Shown here: positions 1 to 10,100 of the stretch, in pieces
Numbering within the stretch: the first letter of the stretch is position 1
Layout of the letters: each line of letters opens with the position of its first letter
DNA from: Avena insularis
Lineage: Eukaryota; Streptophyta; Magnoliopsida; Poales; Poaceae
Direction: 5' to 3'
NCBI GenBank assembly: GCA_023614405.1
Contig: CM042686.1
Coordinates: 353,160,329-353,224,328, forward strand
DNA: 64,000 nt
The notes under the pieces: model-generated
Seen by the model: the letters and a program-made list of their open reading frames with translations, nothing else
What the model was told of the DNA's origin: nothing
Databases searched by the model: none
Translations under genes and position numbers: made by a program

Positions 1-1725
1 GATGCACCAGTTTCATTGAAATGTGTGCTCTTTTCACAATCCACCTATGGACCCACCAGTGTCATTGCATGTGTGTTCTTTTTACTAACAACAACTGGAG
101 TCATTTCATGTGTGTTCTTTTCACATACCACATATGGATCCACCAGTGTCATTGCATGTGTGCTCTTTTCACAATCCACCTATGTATCCAGCAGTGTCAT
201 TGCATGTGTGCTCTTTTTACTAACAACAACCAGAGTCGTTGCATGTGTGTTCTCTTCACATACCACATATGGATCCACCGGTGTCATTGAAATGTGTGTT
301 CTTTTTACTAACAACAACCGGAATCATTGCATGTGTGTTCTTTTCACAATCCACCTATGGATCCACTATTGTCATTGCATGTGTGTTCTTTTTACTAACA
401 ACAATGGGAGTCATTTCATGACTGTTCTTTTCACATACCACATATGGATCCACCGGTGTCATTGAAATGTGTGTTCTCTTCAGAGACCACACATGGATCC
501 ACCAGTGTCATTGCATGTGTGTTCTTTTTACTAACAACAACCAGAGTCATTGCATGTGTGTTCTTTTCTCACACCACATATGGATCCACCAGTGTCATTG
601 CATGTGTGTTCTTTTCACAATCCACCTATGGATCCACCAGTGTTAATTGCATGTGTGTTCTCTTTAATAACAACAACCAGAGTGATTGCATGTGTGTTCT
701 TTTCACATACCACCTATGGATCCACCAGTGTCATTGCATGTGTGTTCTTTTTACTAACAACAACCAGAGTCATTGAAATGTGTGTTCTTTTCACATACCA
801 CATATGGATCCAGCAGTGTCATTGCATGTGTGCTTTTATTACTAACAACAACTAGGGTCATTGCATGTGTGTTCTCTTTAGAGACCACACATGGATCCAC
901 CAGTGTCATTGCATGTGTGTTCTTTTCACAATCCACCTATGGATCCAGCAGTGTCATTGCATGTGTGCTCTTTTTACTAACAACAACCAGAGTCATTGCA
1001 TGTGTGTTCTTTTCACATACCACCTATGGATCCACCAGTGTCATTGCATGTGTGCTCCTTTTTACTAACAACAACTGGGGTCATTGCGTGTGTGTTCTCT
1101 TCAGAGACCACACATGGATCCACCAGTGTCATTGCATGTGTGTTCGTTTCACAATCCACCTATGGATCCAGCAGTGTCATTGCATGTGTGCCCTTTTTAC
1201 AATCCACCTATGGATCCACCAGTGTCATTGCATGTGTGGTCTTTTTGCTAACAACAACTACAGTCATTTCATGTGTGTTCTTTTCACATACCACATATGG
1301 ATCCACCAGTGTCATTGAAATGTGTGCTATTTTCACAATCCACCTATGGATCCACCAGTGTCATTGCATGTGTGTTATTTTTACTAACAACAACTGGAGT
1401 CATTGTATGTGTGTTCTTTTGACATACCACATATGGATCCACCAGTGTCAATGCATGTGTGTTCTTTTTACTAACAACAACTGGAGTCATTTCATGACTG
1501 TTCTTTTCACATACCACATATGGATCCACCGGTGTCATTGAAATGTGTGTTCTCTTCAGAGACCACACATGGATCCACCAGTGTCATTGCATGTGTGTTC
1601 TTTTTATTAACAACAACCAGAGTCATTGCATGTGTGTTCTTTTCACACACCACATATGGATCCACCAGTGTCATTGCATGTGTGTTCTTTTCAAAATCCA
1701 CCTATGGATCCACCAGTGTCATTGC
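1..1725. repeat. Duplicated satellite segment, copy A (offset 21,912)
   Basis: The first 1.7 kb match 21913-23637 almost base for base and in the same monomer order. Both start with GATGCACCAGTTTCATTGAA and share rare variants such as AACAATGGGAGTC, TGTGTTCGTTTCAC and TTCAAAATCC. Collinearity stops near 1725/23637, where one copy continues with a 39-bp TTCTCTTTACTAAC unit and the other with CATCTGTGCTTTTTTTAC. The left end lies outside the window. Confidence 0.85.
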
Positions 1726-2699
1726 ATGTGTGTTCTCTTTACTAACAACAACTAGAGTCATTACATGTGTGTTCTTTTCACATACCACATATGGATCCAC
1801 AAGTGTCATTGCATGTGTGTTCTTTTTACTAACAACAACCAGAGTCATTGAAATGTGTGTTCTTTTCACATACCACATATGGATCCACCAGTGTCATTGC
1901 ATGTGTGCTCTTTTTACAATCCACCTATGGATCCACCAGTGTCATTGCATGTGTGTTCTTTTTACTAACAACAACTAGAGTCATTTCATGTGTGTTCTTT
2001 TCACATACCACATATGGATCCACCAGTGTCATTGAAATATGTGCTCTTTTCACAATCCACCTATGGATCCACCAGTGTCATTGCATGTGTGTTCTTTTTA
2101 CTAACAACAACTAGAGTCATTTCATGTGTGTTCTTTTCACATACCACATATGGATCCACCAGTGTCATTGCATGTGTGCTCTTTTCACAATCCACCTATG
2201 GATCCAGCAGTGTCATTGCATGTGTGCTCTTTTTACTAACAATAACCAGAGTCGTTTCATGTTTGTTCTCTTCACATACCACATATGGATCCACCGGTGT
2301 CATTGAAATGTGTGTTCTTTTTACTGCCAACAACCACAATCATTACATGTGTGTTCTTTTCACAATCTACCTATGGATCCACCAGTGTCATTGCATGTGT
2401 GTTCTTTTTACTAACAATAACAGGAGTCATTTCATGACTGTTCTTTTCACATACCACATATGGATCCACCGGTGTCATTGAAATGTGTGTTCTCTTCAGA
2501 GACCACACATGGATCCACCAGTGTCATTGCATGTGTGTTCTTTTTACTAACAACAACCAGAGGCATTGCATGTGTGTTCTTTTCTCACACCACATATGGA
2601 TCCACCAGTGTCACTGCATGTGTGTTCTTTTTGCAATCCACCTATGGATCCACCAGTGTCATTGCATGTGTGTTCTCTTTAATATCAACAACCAGAGTG
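1..2699. repeat. 48/39-bp satellite array, block 1
   Basis: Head-to-tail array of short monomers. The common head reads TCATTGCATGTGTGTTCTTTT. Three 48-bp tails (CACATACCACATATGGATCC, CACAATCCACCTATGGATCC, CAGAGACCACACATGGATCC) and one 39-bp tail (ACTAACAACAACTGGA or CCAGA) alternate. Most 48-bp units contain GGATCC, and the first type also contains CATATG. A 49-bp form with GAAATG replacing GCATG recurs every few hundred bases. The block ends at AACCAGAGTG, where retroelement sequence starts without a target-site duplication. All the ORFs here are products of the 3n monomer length. I do not recognise the family as one of the well-known Triticeae satellites, but I could not search. Confidence 0.95.
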
Positions 2700-3053
2700 C
2701 TCGTCGTCGAGCGGGCCGAGGAAAACAAGGTCCACGGGGTACAACGCCCGGTATACTACCTCAGCGAGGTCCTCACGCCAACAATAACAAAATAGCGCTC
2801 GACTACCAGAAGCTTATGCGTCTTCATGACCGCCCGGCGACTGCGCCATTACTTCCAGGAACACCCAATCGTGGTAGTCAACGACGCCCCATTGGGACAT
2901 ATCCTCAATTACCCCGACGCCACGGGGCGAGTCGTGCTTTGGGGAATCAAACTGTCTCCACGAGACATCACATACGAAAAGCGTGACGCAATCAAGTCGC
3001 AAGTTCTCCCTGACTTCCTCGTGCATTGGATGGAAAACCAACTCCCGGACTAG
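2700..3053 (+). pseudogene. C-terminal remnant of retrotransposon RT-associated RNase H
   Basis: The translation starts abruptly in LVVERAEENKVHGVQRPVYY and continues SEVLTP, which matches the end of the RT/RNase H module of plant gypsy polyproteins. A frameshift near 2795-2825 separates it from TARRLRHYFQEHPIVVV and on to SPRDITYEKRDAIKSQVLPDF, the tail of the same domain. A TAG at 3051-3053 then stops the frame shortly before the archaeal-type RNase H. The upstream RT, including its catalytic YxDD, is absent because the element is cut here. Non-functional. Confidence 0.85.
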
Positions 3054-3059
3054 CCAAAT

Positions 3060-4151
3060 ATGTACTACCTCTGGACAATGCACTTTGATGGGTGCAAACG
3101 GAAAGATAGAGCAGGAGCAGGTGTCATACTGACATCACCTCAAGGGGACAAGCTGAAATACATCCTGAGAATGCAGTTCACAGCCTCAAACAACGAGGCT
3201 GAATACGAGGCCCTATTGCACGGGATGAGGATGGCAAAAGCCTTCGGCGCAAAGAGGCTCATCATATATGGCGACTCTAAGCTGGTCGTCAACCAAACAA
3301 TGCACGAGTGCGAAGCACTGAACGACAACATGATCGCATACCACGACCTCTACGACACACTCAAAGGAGACTTCGATGGTTGCGAGTTGCGACACATAGG
3401 TCGCGAAAGCAACGAGGAGGCGGACACACCCGCCAACATAGGCTCCACCTGCGCCCCCATACCACCTGGGGTATTTCTCGAGCGCATATGTGAACGCTCC
3501 ATCAAGCCAAAGGCCGCAGAGAAGAAAACAAGCGCAACAACGGACTCGGGGGTTACGCCACCCAATGAGCCAATGACACTCGATGACTTGGAGTTAGACA
3601 CAGGACTCGAGGGACCAATGAGCGTCATTATGATCGAACAATCCTGGACACAGCCGTACATTACGTACCTCCTCAGCAAGCGCCTACCGGACGACCCGAC
3701 AGATGCACGTCACATCGCACGACGCTCCAAGGCATTCGCCGTTATCAACGGCGAACTGTATAAACGCAGCATCACAGGCGTGTTACAACGATGCGTCTCC
3801 CTAGCCGATGGAAGAGCAGTCCTCCTCGACATCCATGAAGGTACCTACGGGCACCACGCCGATAGTCGCGCCCTCGTTGCCAAAGCTCTACGAGCTGGAT
3901 TTTACTGGCCCGCGGCCATGCGTGACGCCAAGGACATAGTCCAAAAGTGCAACGCTTGTCAGCGATTCGCGGACAAACCACACGCACCAGGCGCAGAACT
4001 ATGGCCCATTCCATTGGCCTGGACCTTCACACAATGGGGGCTTGACATGGTGGGCAAGCTCCCAAGGTCCTCGCAAGGAGGCTACGTCTATCTCTTAGTC
4101 ACAGTCGACAAGTTCACCAAGTGGATTGAGGCCATGCCAGTGACCAAGTAA
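3060..4151 (+). pseudogene. Archaeal-type RNase H plus N-terminal half of integrase (pol fragment)
   Basis: This 363-residue open stretch has two parts. Residues 5-130 are an RNase H of the extra (archaeal-like) type found in Tat elements: D10 in HFDGC, E48 in NNEAEYEALL, D72 in YGDSKLV and D122 in NEEAD fit the four acidic active-site residues. Residues 255-305 are the integrase zinc-binding H2C2 module (H259, H265, C297, C300; GFYWPAAMRDA between). The integrase catalytic core then begins, with the first Asp at D329 in WGLDMVG. The frame stops at TAA 4149-4151 in the middle of the core, while the following sequence continues in the same frame. The reading frame is part of a polyprotein, so the first Met is not a true start. 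Confidence 0.88.
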
Positions 4152-4880
4152 TCAAGGCACGACACGGTCAAGTTCATCGAATCCATTGTCTACCGTTTCC
4201 GCGTGCCGCACAACATCATCACTGACAACGGGACGAACTTCACATCCAAGGAGTTCCAAGAATTCTACGGAAACCTAGGGATCAACATCAGTTACGCCTC
4301 AGTCGCGCATCCACAGACCAACGGTCAGGTGGAAAAAGCAAACAGGCTCATCTGCAGCGGCATCAAGAAGCGACTCCTTCGACCACTCGAGCAAGCCGCG
4401 GGTTGCTGGCCAGATGAGCTCCAATCCATACTTTGGAGTCTACGAACAACTCCAAACAGCGCCACGGGCTACACGCCATTCTTTATGGTGCACGGAGCAG
4501 AAGCAGTACTACCCGCCGAAGTGCGATACAAGGCGCCGCGCATAGTCGCTTACAGTGAACAAGAGTCATCTCTTGCACTCGAAGACTCCGTAGACCTCCT
4601 CGACGGGGCAAGAGAAATCGCCACAGAAAGATCCACGATCTACCAGCAGAACCTGCGCAACTACGATAGTAGAAGGCTTCGCCCTAGATCCTTCGTCGAA
4701 GGTGACTTGGTCCTGCGACTGAAGCACCAGGGGAATCTCAAGCGCGAGTCCCCCTTGGAAGGACCGTACGTGATTACAGAAGTAATCCTAGGTGGCGCTT
4801 ATCGCCTTCAAGATTTAGAGACAGGAGTCGCATACTCCAACCCTTGGAACATCGCACAACTGCGACGCTTCTACCCCTAG
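4152..4880 (+). pseudogene. C-terminal half of Tat-lineage integrase
   Basis: Same frame as the preceding fragment, after the TAA. From the Met at 4203 it shows the second catalytic Asp in NIITDNGTNFTS (residue 8) and the Glu in HPQTNGQVEKANRL (residue 44), completing a DDE triad. The C-terminal part (SFVEGDLVLRLK, then LEGPYVITEVI) is the GPY/F-type integrase tail. It ends at a natural TAG, 4878-4880. Apart from the internal stop upstream, this half is intact. Its counterpart at 28326-29035 is broken by several small deletions. Confidence 0.87.
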
Positions 4881-5238
4881 TTGTTTTACTTTTTACATCG
4901 CAAATAAGGCTACTCAGCCAAGGCTACTTAGCCACACATTGTACCTCGTACCGCTCTTCAAATAAATAAAAGCTAAGTGCCCCAAAACTCTGTGTTTTCT
5001 TTCACTTTTGTCAATTTTATACTCGGGGGCTATGCCACCCTACCTACATCTATTCTTCGAACCAATAAACGCGATATCCTGAGTAGCTGGCACATCAATC
5101 ATACCCCTTAACGCACACTCAACCCAGCCGCAACGCGCCTGGAAGGTTGACAAAGGGATGGCCAGGCTAACGAAAAGGAATCGCATAGTGCAACGCACCT
5201 GACGCTGACAAAGCTACTTGTACACATTCAACAATAAA
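4881..5238 (+). other. Non-coding spacer after pol, copy 1
   Basis: No coding sequence is seen. The stretch contains AATAAATAAAAGC near 4961, which resembles a plant polyadenylation signal, and a first CTCGGGGGCTA purine-rich motif near 5023. It is nearly identical to 29036-29456. Confidence 0.6.
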
Positions 5239-5685
5239 TTATCTACAAATATATATGAACTTTACAACACAAATACACTTATGTAAAGGATACAAAACTA
5301 GGTAATGCTGCAACCGAAGAACATTGGTTTGTTCCTCGAAGAAGTCGACAATCTCCTCTGCTGGACGGTCCACCGCCTGATAGTGTGGTACCATATTCCA
5401 AGCAGATCCGGCCAGCGGTGCTGGTGGCCCGGAAGCAATGGCGGCGACATCCACGTCAGGCCTGTGCAATTGCACCATCGAGAGGGCTGCCTTGGCACCA
5501 GCCACCAACTGCTGCCTCACGCACTCACGAACCGCGGACATATCTTGAAATTTGGCCAAGAGAGCCAACAGGCTTGATGGAGTGTCATCCAACAGGAACA
5601 TCGCCCGATAGATGTTCTTCAAACACGACTGCGACTTCTTCAGGAAGAGCAGCACTCGCGAAGCACGATCCTGCAGGATCACCAA
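5239..5685 (-). CDS. Antisense ORF of Tat-lineage retrotransposon
   Basis: This 148-residue frame lies on the strand opposite to pol, between pol and the 3' LTR. It contains SLLALLAKFQDMSAVRECVR and GAKAALSMVQLHRPDVD, helix-rich with no catalytic motif I recognise. Antisense ORFs in this position are a known trait of several Tat-lineage elements; their function is unknown. The second copy (29457-29855) keeps about 110 collinear residues with few changes, but stops just after LRLQH where this one reads on to ICR. Both N termini differ because of local sequence decay. It is probably the C-terminal part of a formerly longer antisense protein. Possible expression would start in or near the LTR on the minus strand, but no promoter is evident. 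Confidence 0.55.
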   Translation of the reverse strand: MVILQDRASRVLLFLKKSQSCLKNIYRAMFLLDDTPSSLLALLAKFQDMSAVRECVRQQLVAGAKAALSMVQLHRPDVDVAAIASGPPAPLAGSAWNMVPHYQAVDRPAEEIVDFFEEQTNVLRLQHYLVLYPLHKCICVVKFIYICR

Positions 5686-6630
5686 TGCAGTCGCACGATC
5701 ATGATCTACCCAGAAGTATCCACTCTCTTGAAGTTGCTCCTGGGTGAGATCATGAAGGCGGATGGCAATCTTATCCTTCTCCTCCTGCGGATGGCGTGCG
5801 CTAACAACTACACGAAGACAATCACAAAAGCAAACCCCACCACTCGAAACACAGTTTGATTATGGACATGGGTTACTCCCATAGGGAGCACCGGAAACAA
5901 ATTCGACTGAAACAAGCACGCAAAAGACGACAGCAGTCGCGAAAATATTTAGTCCCTGCCTGAGTCATCGACTGAAACAAATAAGCAAAAAGACGACAGC
6001 AGTCGCAAAAGTTCTTTAGTCCCTGCCTGAGTCTTCGACTCAACCAGGCACTCGGGGGCTACTCCCATAGGGAGCGTTGGTCGCGCACCCTATGATTATT
6101 TGCACAAAAACTGTGTGTTGATAACATCCGCACTCGCAACCTTTGGCGACACCGCCTTGCAAATTTTCCCTACAAAGAGACTACGTCTCCTGGGACGCCC
6201 GAATCGTCTCCGCGATGATAAACTTCGGATGCCGCGCTTACGGCGTGAAGGTAAGACCTGAATAAGGCTTGGCAACACATTTAACTGCGCACTACCAGAA
6301 ATGTATCCGTGCCTACAGGCATGATGAACATGCCTTGACGAACGCGTCGAGTGCTCATACCCATATAACTGGAATTCGACTCCTGTAAGACCTCCGTGGC
6401 CTGAGTCGAATTACACCAGCACTTTTCCGGATTCGAGTCCAGGGACTCGAATTTGAGTAGATTGCGTTGTTTCACCCTAAGGTGGTTAACTGATACCGAT
6501 ACTTCGGTTATATCAGGCACGTATATCAACAATCCCTATGACATAAATAAAAGCAGTCGAAAATGTACTCATTCAGGCACTCGAAGACTTCAAAAAAGTC
6601 CCCAGTCGAATCTGCGATTCCACTAGACAC
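5686..6630 (+). other. 3' untranslated region of Tat element, copy 1
   Basis: No convincing coding sequence is seen. The stretch has two CTCCCATAGGGAGC palindromic motifs (near 5876 and 6062), several CTCGGGGGCTA-like purine-rich motifs, a 67-bp direct duplication, and many TCGA-containing short motifs. Short minus-strand frames (for example 6096-6278) may be degraded pieces of the antisense ORF, but I cannot support that. Confidence 0.55.
5905..6040 (+). repeat. 67-bp direct tandem duplication
   Basis: AGTCCCTGCCTGAGTC occurs at 5951 and again at 6018, and the flanking CGACTGAAACAA...AAAGACGACAGCAGTCGC is repeated with it. The period is 67 bp, with two copies. The same pair is present in the second element copy (AGTCCCTGCC at 30104 and 30171), so it predates the large duplication. 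Confidence 0.75.
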
Positions 6631-6641
6631 TCGGGGGATAC
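6631..6641 (+). promoter_or_regulatory. Polypurine tract of Tat element, copy 1
   Basis: TCGGGGGATAC lies directly before the LTR start TGACA. Purine-rich tracts in this position prime plus-strand DNA synthesis in LTR retrotransposons. Confidence 0.65.
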
Positions 6642-7131
6642 TGACATGGGTATACCCTACAGGTACTTGATCTTGGTATATACGGTCCAAATACTTATAG
6701 GCCCATGGTGTCGCCAAGGCCCAGATAGAAGGACTCGAGTAACCTGTGGACTCTCGATTGCTTGAAGATCAAGAAAAATCTAAAGATAGAAAGTTTGAAG
6801 GGGAGAACCCTAACTTGTAACCGACTCGACCTGCTACCCGAGACCTAGCCTATCTATATAAGGGCTAGGAGGGGGCGGCGAGGAGGTTAAACGCAACCCT
6901 AGCTTAAACAAACCCTCGCCAGGTTGCATCTGCGCACCGTTGTAACTTTCGACTCCCTCAATAATTCCACGAGCAGACAAGCAGGAGTAGGGACCTCTAC
7001 GAGGCCTGAACCTGGGTAAATCCTTTGTCCCCTATGTGCTTGTTTGCTAGCCGATAGATGTCTCCAGTGCTCCCTCCTTCTCCAAAACCCAAGCCAATAA
7101 CAATGGGGATTGATGAGTTAAACCCTTGTCA
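6642..7131 (+). mobile_element. 3' LTR of Tat element, copy 1 (490 bp)
   Basis: It starts TGACATGGGTATACC and ends AAACCCTTGTCA. The termini TGACA and TGTCA form a perfect 5-bp inverted repeat with the standard TG...CA ends. A TATA box (CTATATAAGG) lies inside. Satellite sequence (CATTGCATGTG) follows immediately. The matching LTR of the other copy (30792-31273) differs by roughly seven substitutions and two short indels in a hand alignment. Confidence 0.85.
6854..6863 (+). promoter_or_regulatory. TATA box in Tat LTR, copy 1
   Basis: CTATATAAGG, followed about 30 bp later by the GC-rich start of the presumed R region. It is conserved at 30998-31007 in the second copy. Confidence 0.6.
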
Positions 7132-10100
7132 CATTGCATGTGTGTTCTTTCACATACCACCTATGGATCGACCAGTGTCATTGCATGTGTGTTCTTTTTA
7201 CTAACAACAACCAGAGTCATTGAAATGTGTGTTCTTTTCACATACCACATATGGATCCACCAGTGGCATTGCATGTGTGCTTTTTTTACTAACAACAACT
7301 AGGGTCATTGCATGTGTGTTCTCTTCAGAGACCACACATGGATCCACCAGTGTCATTGCATGTGTGTTCTTTTCACAATCCACCTATGGATCCAGCAGTG
7401 TCATTGCATGTGTGCTCTTTTTACTAACAACTAGAGTCATTGCATGTGTGTTCTTTTCGTATACCACCTATGGATCCACCAGTGTCATTGCATGTGTGCT
7501 CTTTTTTACTAAAAACAACTGGGGTCATTGCATGTGTGTTCTCTTCAGAGACCACACATGGATCCTCCAGTGTCATTGCATGTGTGTTCTTTTCACAATC
7601 CACCTATGGATCCAGCAGTGTCATTGCATGTGTGCTCTTTTTACAATCCACCTATGGATCCAGCAGTGTCATTGCATGTGTGGTCTTTTTGCTAACAATA
7701 ACTAGAGTCATTTCATGTGTGTTCTTTTCACATACCACATATGGATCCACCAGTGTCATTGAAATGTGTGCTCTTTTCACAATCCACCTATGGATCCACC
7801 AGTGTCATTGCATGTGTGTTCTTTTTACTAACAACAACTGGAGTCATTTCATGTGTGTTCTTTTCACATACCACATATGGATCCACCAATGTCGTTGCAT
7901 GTGTGCTCTTTTTACAATCCACCTATGGATCCAGCAGTATCATTGCATGTGTGCTCTTTTTACTAACAACAACCAGAGTCGTTGCATGTGTGTTCTCTTC
8001 ACATACCACATATGGATCCACCGGTGTCATTGCAATGTGTGTTCTTTTCACATACCACATATGGATCCACTAGTGTGATTGCATGTGTGCTTTTTTTACT
8101 AACAACAACTGGGGTCTTGCATGTGTGTTCTCTTCAGAGAGCACACATGGATCCACCAGTGTTACTACATGTGTGTTCTTTTGACAATCCACCTATAGAT
8201 CCAGTAGTGTCATTGCATGTGTGCTCTTTTTACTAACAACAACTAGAGTCATTGCATGTGTGTTCTCTTCAGAGACCACACATGGATCCACCAGTGTCAT
8301 TGCATGAGTGTTCTTTTTACTAACAACCACCAGAGTCATTTCATGTGTGTTCTTTTCACATACCACATATGGATCCACCAATTTCATTAAAATGTGTTCT
8401 CTTGTCACAATCCACCTATGGATCCACCAGTGTCATTGCATGTGTGTTCTTTTTACTAACAACAACTGGAATCATTGCATGTGTGTTATTTTCACATACC
8501 ACATATGGATCCACCGGTGTCATTGAAATGTGTGTTCTCTTCAGAGACCACACATGGATCCACCAGTGCCATTGCATGTGTGTTCTTTTTACTAACAACA
8601 ACCAGAGTCATTGCATGTGTGTTCTTTTCACACACCACATATGGATCCACCAGTGCCATTGCATGTGTGTTCTTTTCACAATCCACCTATGGATCCACCA
8701 GTGTCATTCCATGTGTGTTCTTTTTACTAACAACAACTTGAGTCATTGCATGTGTGTTCTTTTGACATACCACATATGGATCCACCAGTGTCATTGCATG
8801 TGTGCTCTATTCATAATCCACCTATGGATCCATCAGTGTCATTCCATGTGTGTTATTTCCACTAACAACAACTGGAGTCATTGCATGTGTGTTCTTTTCA
8901 CACACCATATATGGATCCACCAGTGTCATTGCATGTATGTTCTTTTCACAATCCACATATGGATCGAGCAGTGTCATTGAAATGTGTGTTCTCTTCAGAG
9001 ACCACACATGGATCCACTACTGTCATTGCATGTGTGTTCTTTTCACAATCCACCTATGGATCCAGCAGTGTCATTGCATGTGTGCTCTTTTTACTAACAA
9101 CAACCAGAGTCATTGCATGTGTGTTCTTTTCAGAGACCACACATGGATCCTCCAGTGTCATTGCATGTGTGTTCTTTTTACTAACAACAACCAGAGTCAT
9201 TGCATGTGTGTTCTTTTCACACACCACATATGGATCCACCAGTGTCATTGCATGTGTGTTCTTTCTACTAACAACAACTGGAGTCATCTCATGACTATTC
9301 TTTTCACATACCACATATGGATCCACAAGTGTCATTGAAATGTGTGTTCTCTTCAGAGACCACACATGGATCCACCAGTGTCATTGCATGTGTGTTCTTT
9401 TTACTAACAACAACCAGAGTCATTTCATGTGTTTTGTTTTCACATACCACATATGGATCCACCAGTGTCATTGAAATGTGTGCTCTTTTCACAATCCACC
9501 TATGGATCCACCAGTGTCATTGCATGTGTGTTCTTTTCACTAACAGCAACTGGAGTCATTTCATGTGTGTTCTTTTCACATACCACATATGGATTGACCA
9601 GTGTCATTGCATGTGTGCTCTATTCATAATCCACCTATGGATCCATCAGTGTCATTGCATGTGTGTTCTTTTCACTAACAACAACTGGAGTCATTGCATG
9701 TGTGTTCTTTTCACACACCATATATGGATCCACCAGTGTCATTGCATGTGTGTTCTTTTCATAATCCACATATGGATCCACCAGTGTCGTTGAAATGTGT
9801 GTTCTCTTCAGAGACCACACATGGATCCACTACTGTCATTGCATGTGTGTTCTTTTCACAATCCACCTATGGATCCAACAATGTCATTGCATGTGTGCTC
9901 TTTTTACTAACAACAACCAGAGTCATTGTATGTGTGTTCTCTTCAGAGACCACACATGGATCCACCAGTGGCATTGCTTGTGTGTTCTTTTTACTAACAA
10001 GAACCAGAGTCATTGCATGTGTGTTCTTTTCACACACCACATATGGATCCACCAGTGTCATTGCATGTGTGTTCTTTTTACTAACAACAACTGGAGTCTT

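Larger units (their letters stand above)
2700..7131 (+). mobile_element. Tat-lineage Ty3/gypsy retrotransposon, 5'-truncated, copy 1
   Basis: This is the 3' part of an LTR retrotransposon: the end of RT/RNase H, archaeal-type RNase H, integrase, a 3' region with an antisense ORF, and one LTR. The 5' LTR, gag, protease and most of RT are missing. The extra RNase H between the RT module and integrase, plus an antisense ORF between pol and the 3' LTR, are hallmarks known for Tat-lineage plant elements (Ogre/Retand/Grande type). The satellite abuts both ends directly. GC content is clearly higher than in the surrounding satellite. In-frame stops at 3051-3053 and 4149-4151 are shared with the second copy at 26978-31273. 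Confidence 0.9.

Noticed and set aside
2826..3053. Possible separate small gene upstream of the archaeal-type RNase H
   Set aside because: It is the tail of the RT-associated RNase H, in the same frame as the following domain and separated only by a premature stop.
5305..5577. Plus-strand ORF opposite the antisense ORF
   Set aside because: Shadow of the minus-strand frame; its sequence shows no domain and the minus-strand frame is better conserved between the two element copies.
6096..6278. Arg-rich minus-strand ORF in the Tat 3' region
   Set aside because: Might be a decayed part of the antisense protein, but the frame is short, has no recognisable domain, and in the second copy no equally long frame was noted.
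9054..9365. Minus-strand ORF family (DPYVVCEKNTHAMTLV repeats)
   Set aside because: Reverse complement of the same satellite; occurs all over the array without any gene structure.
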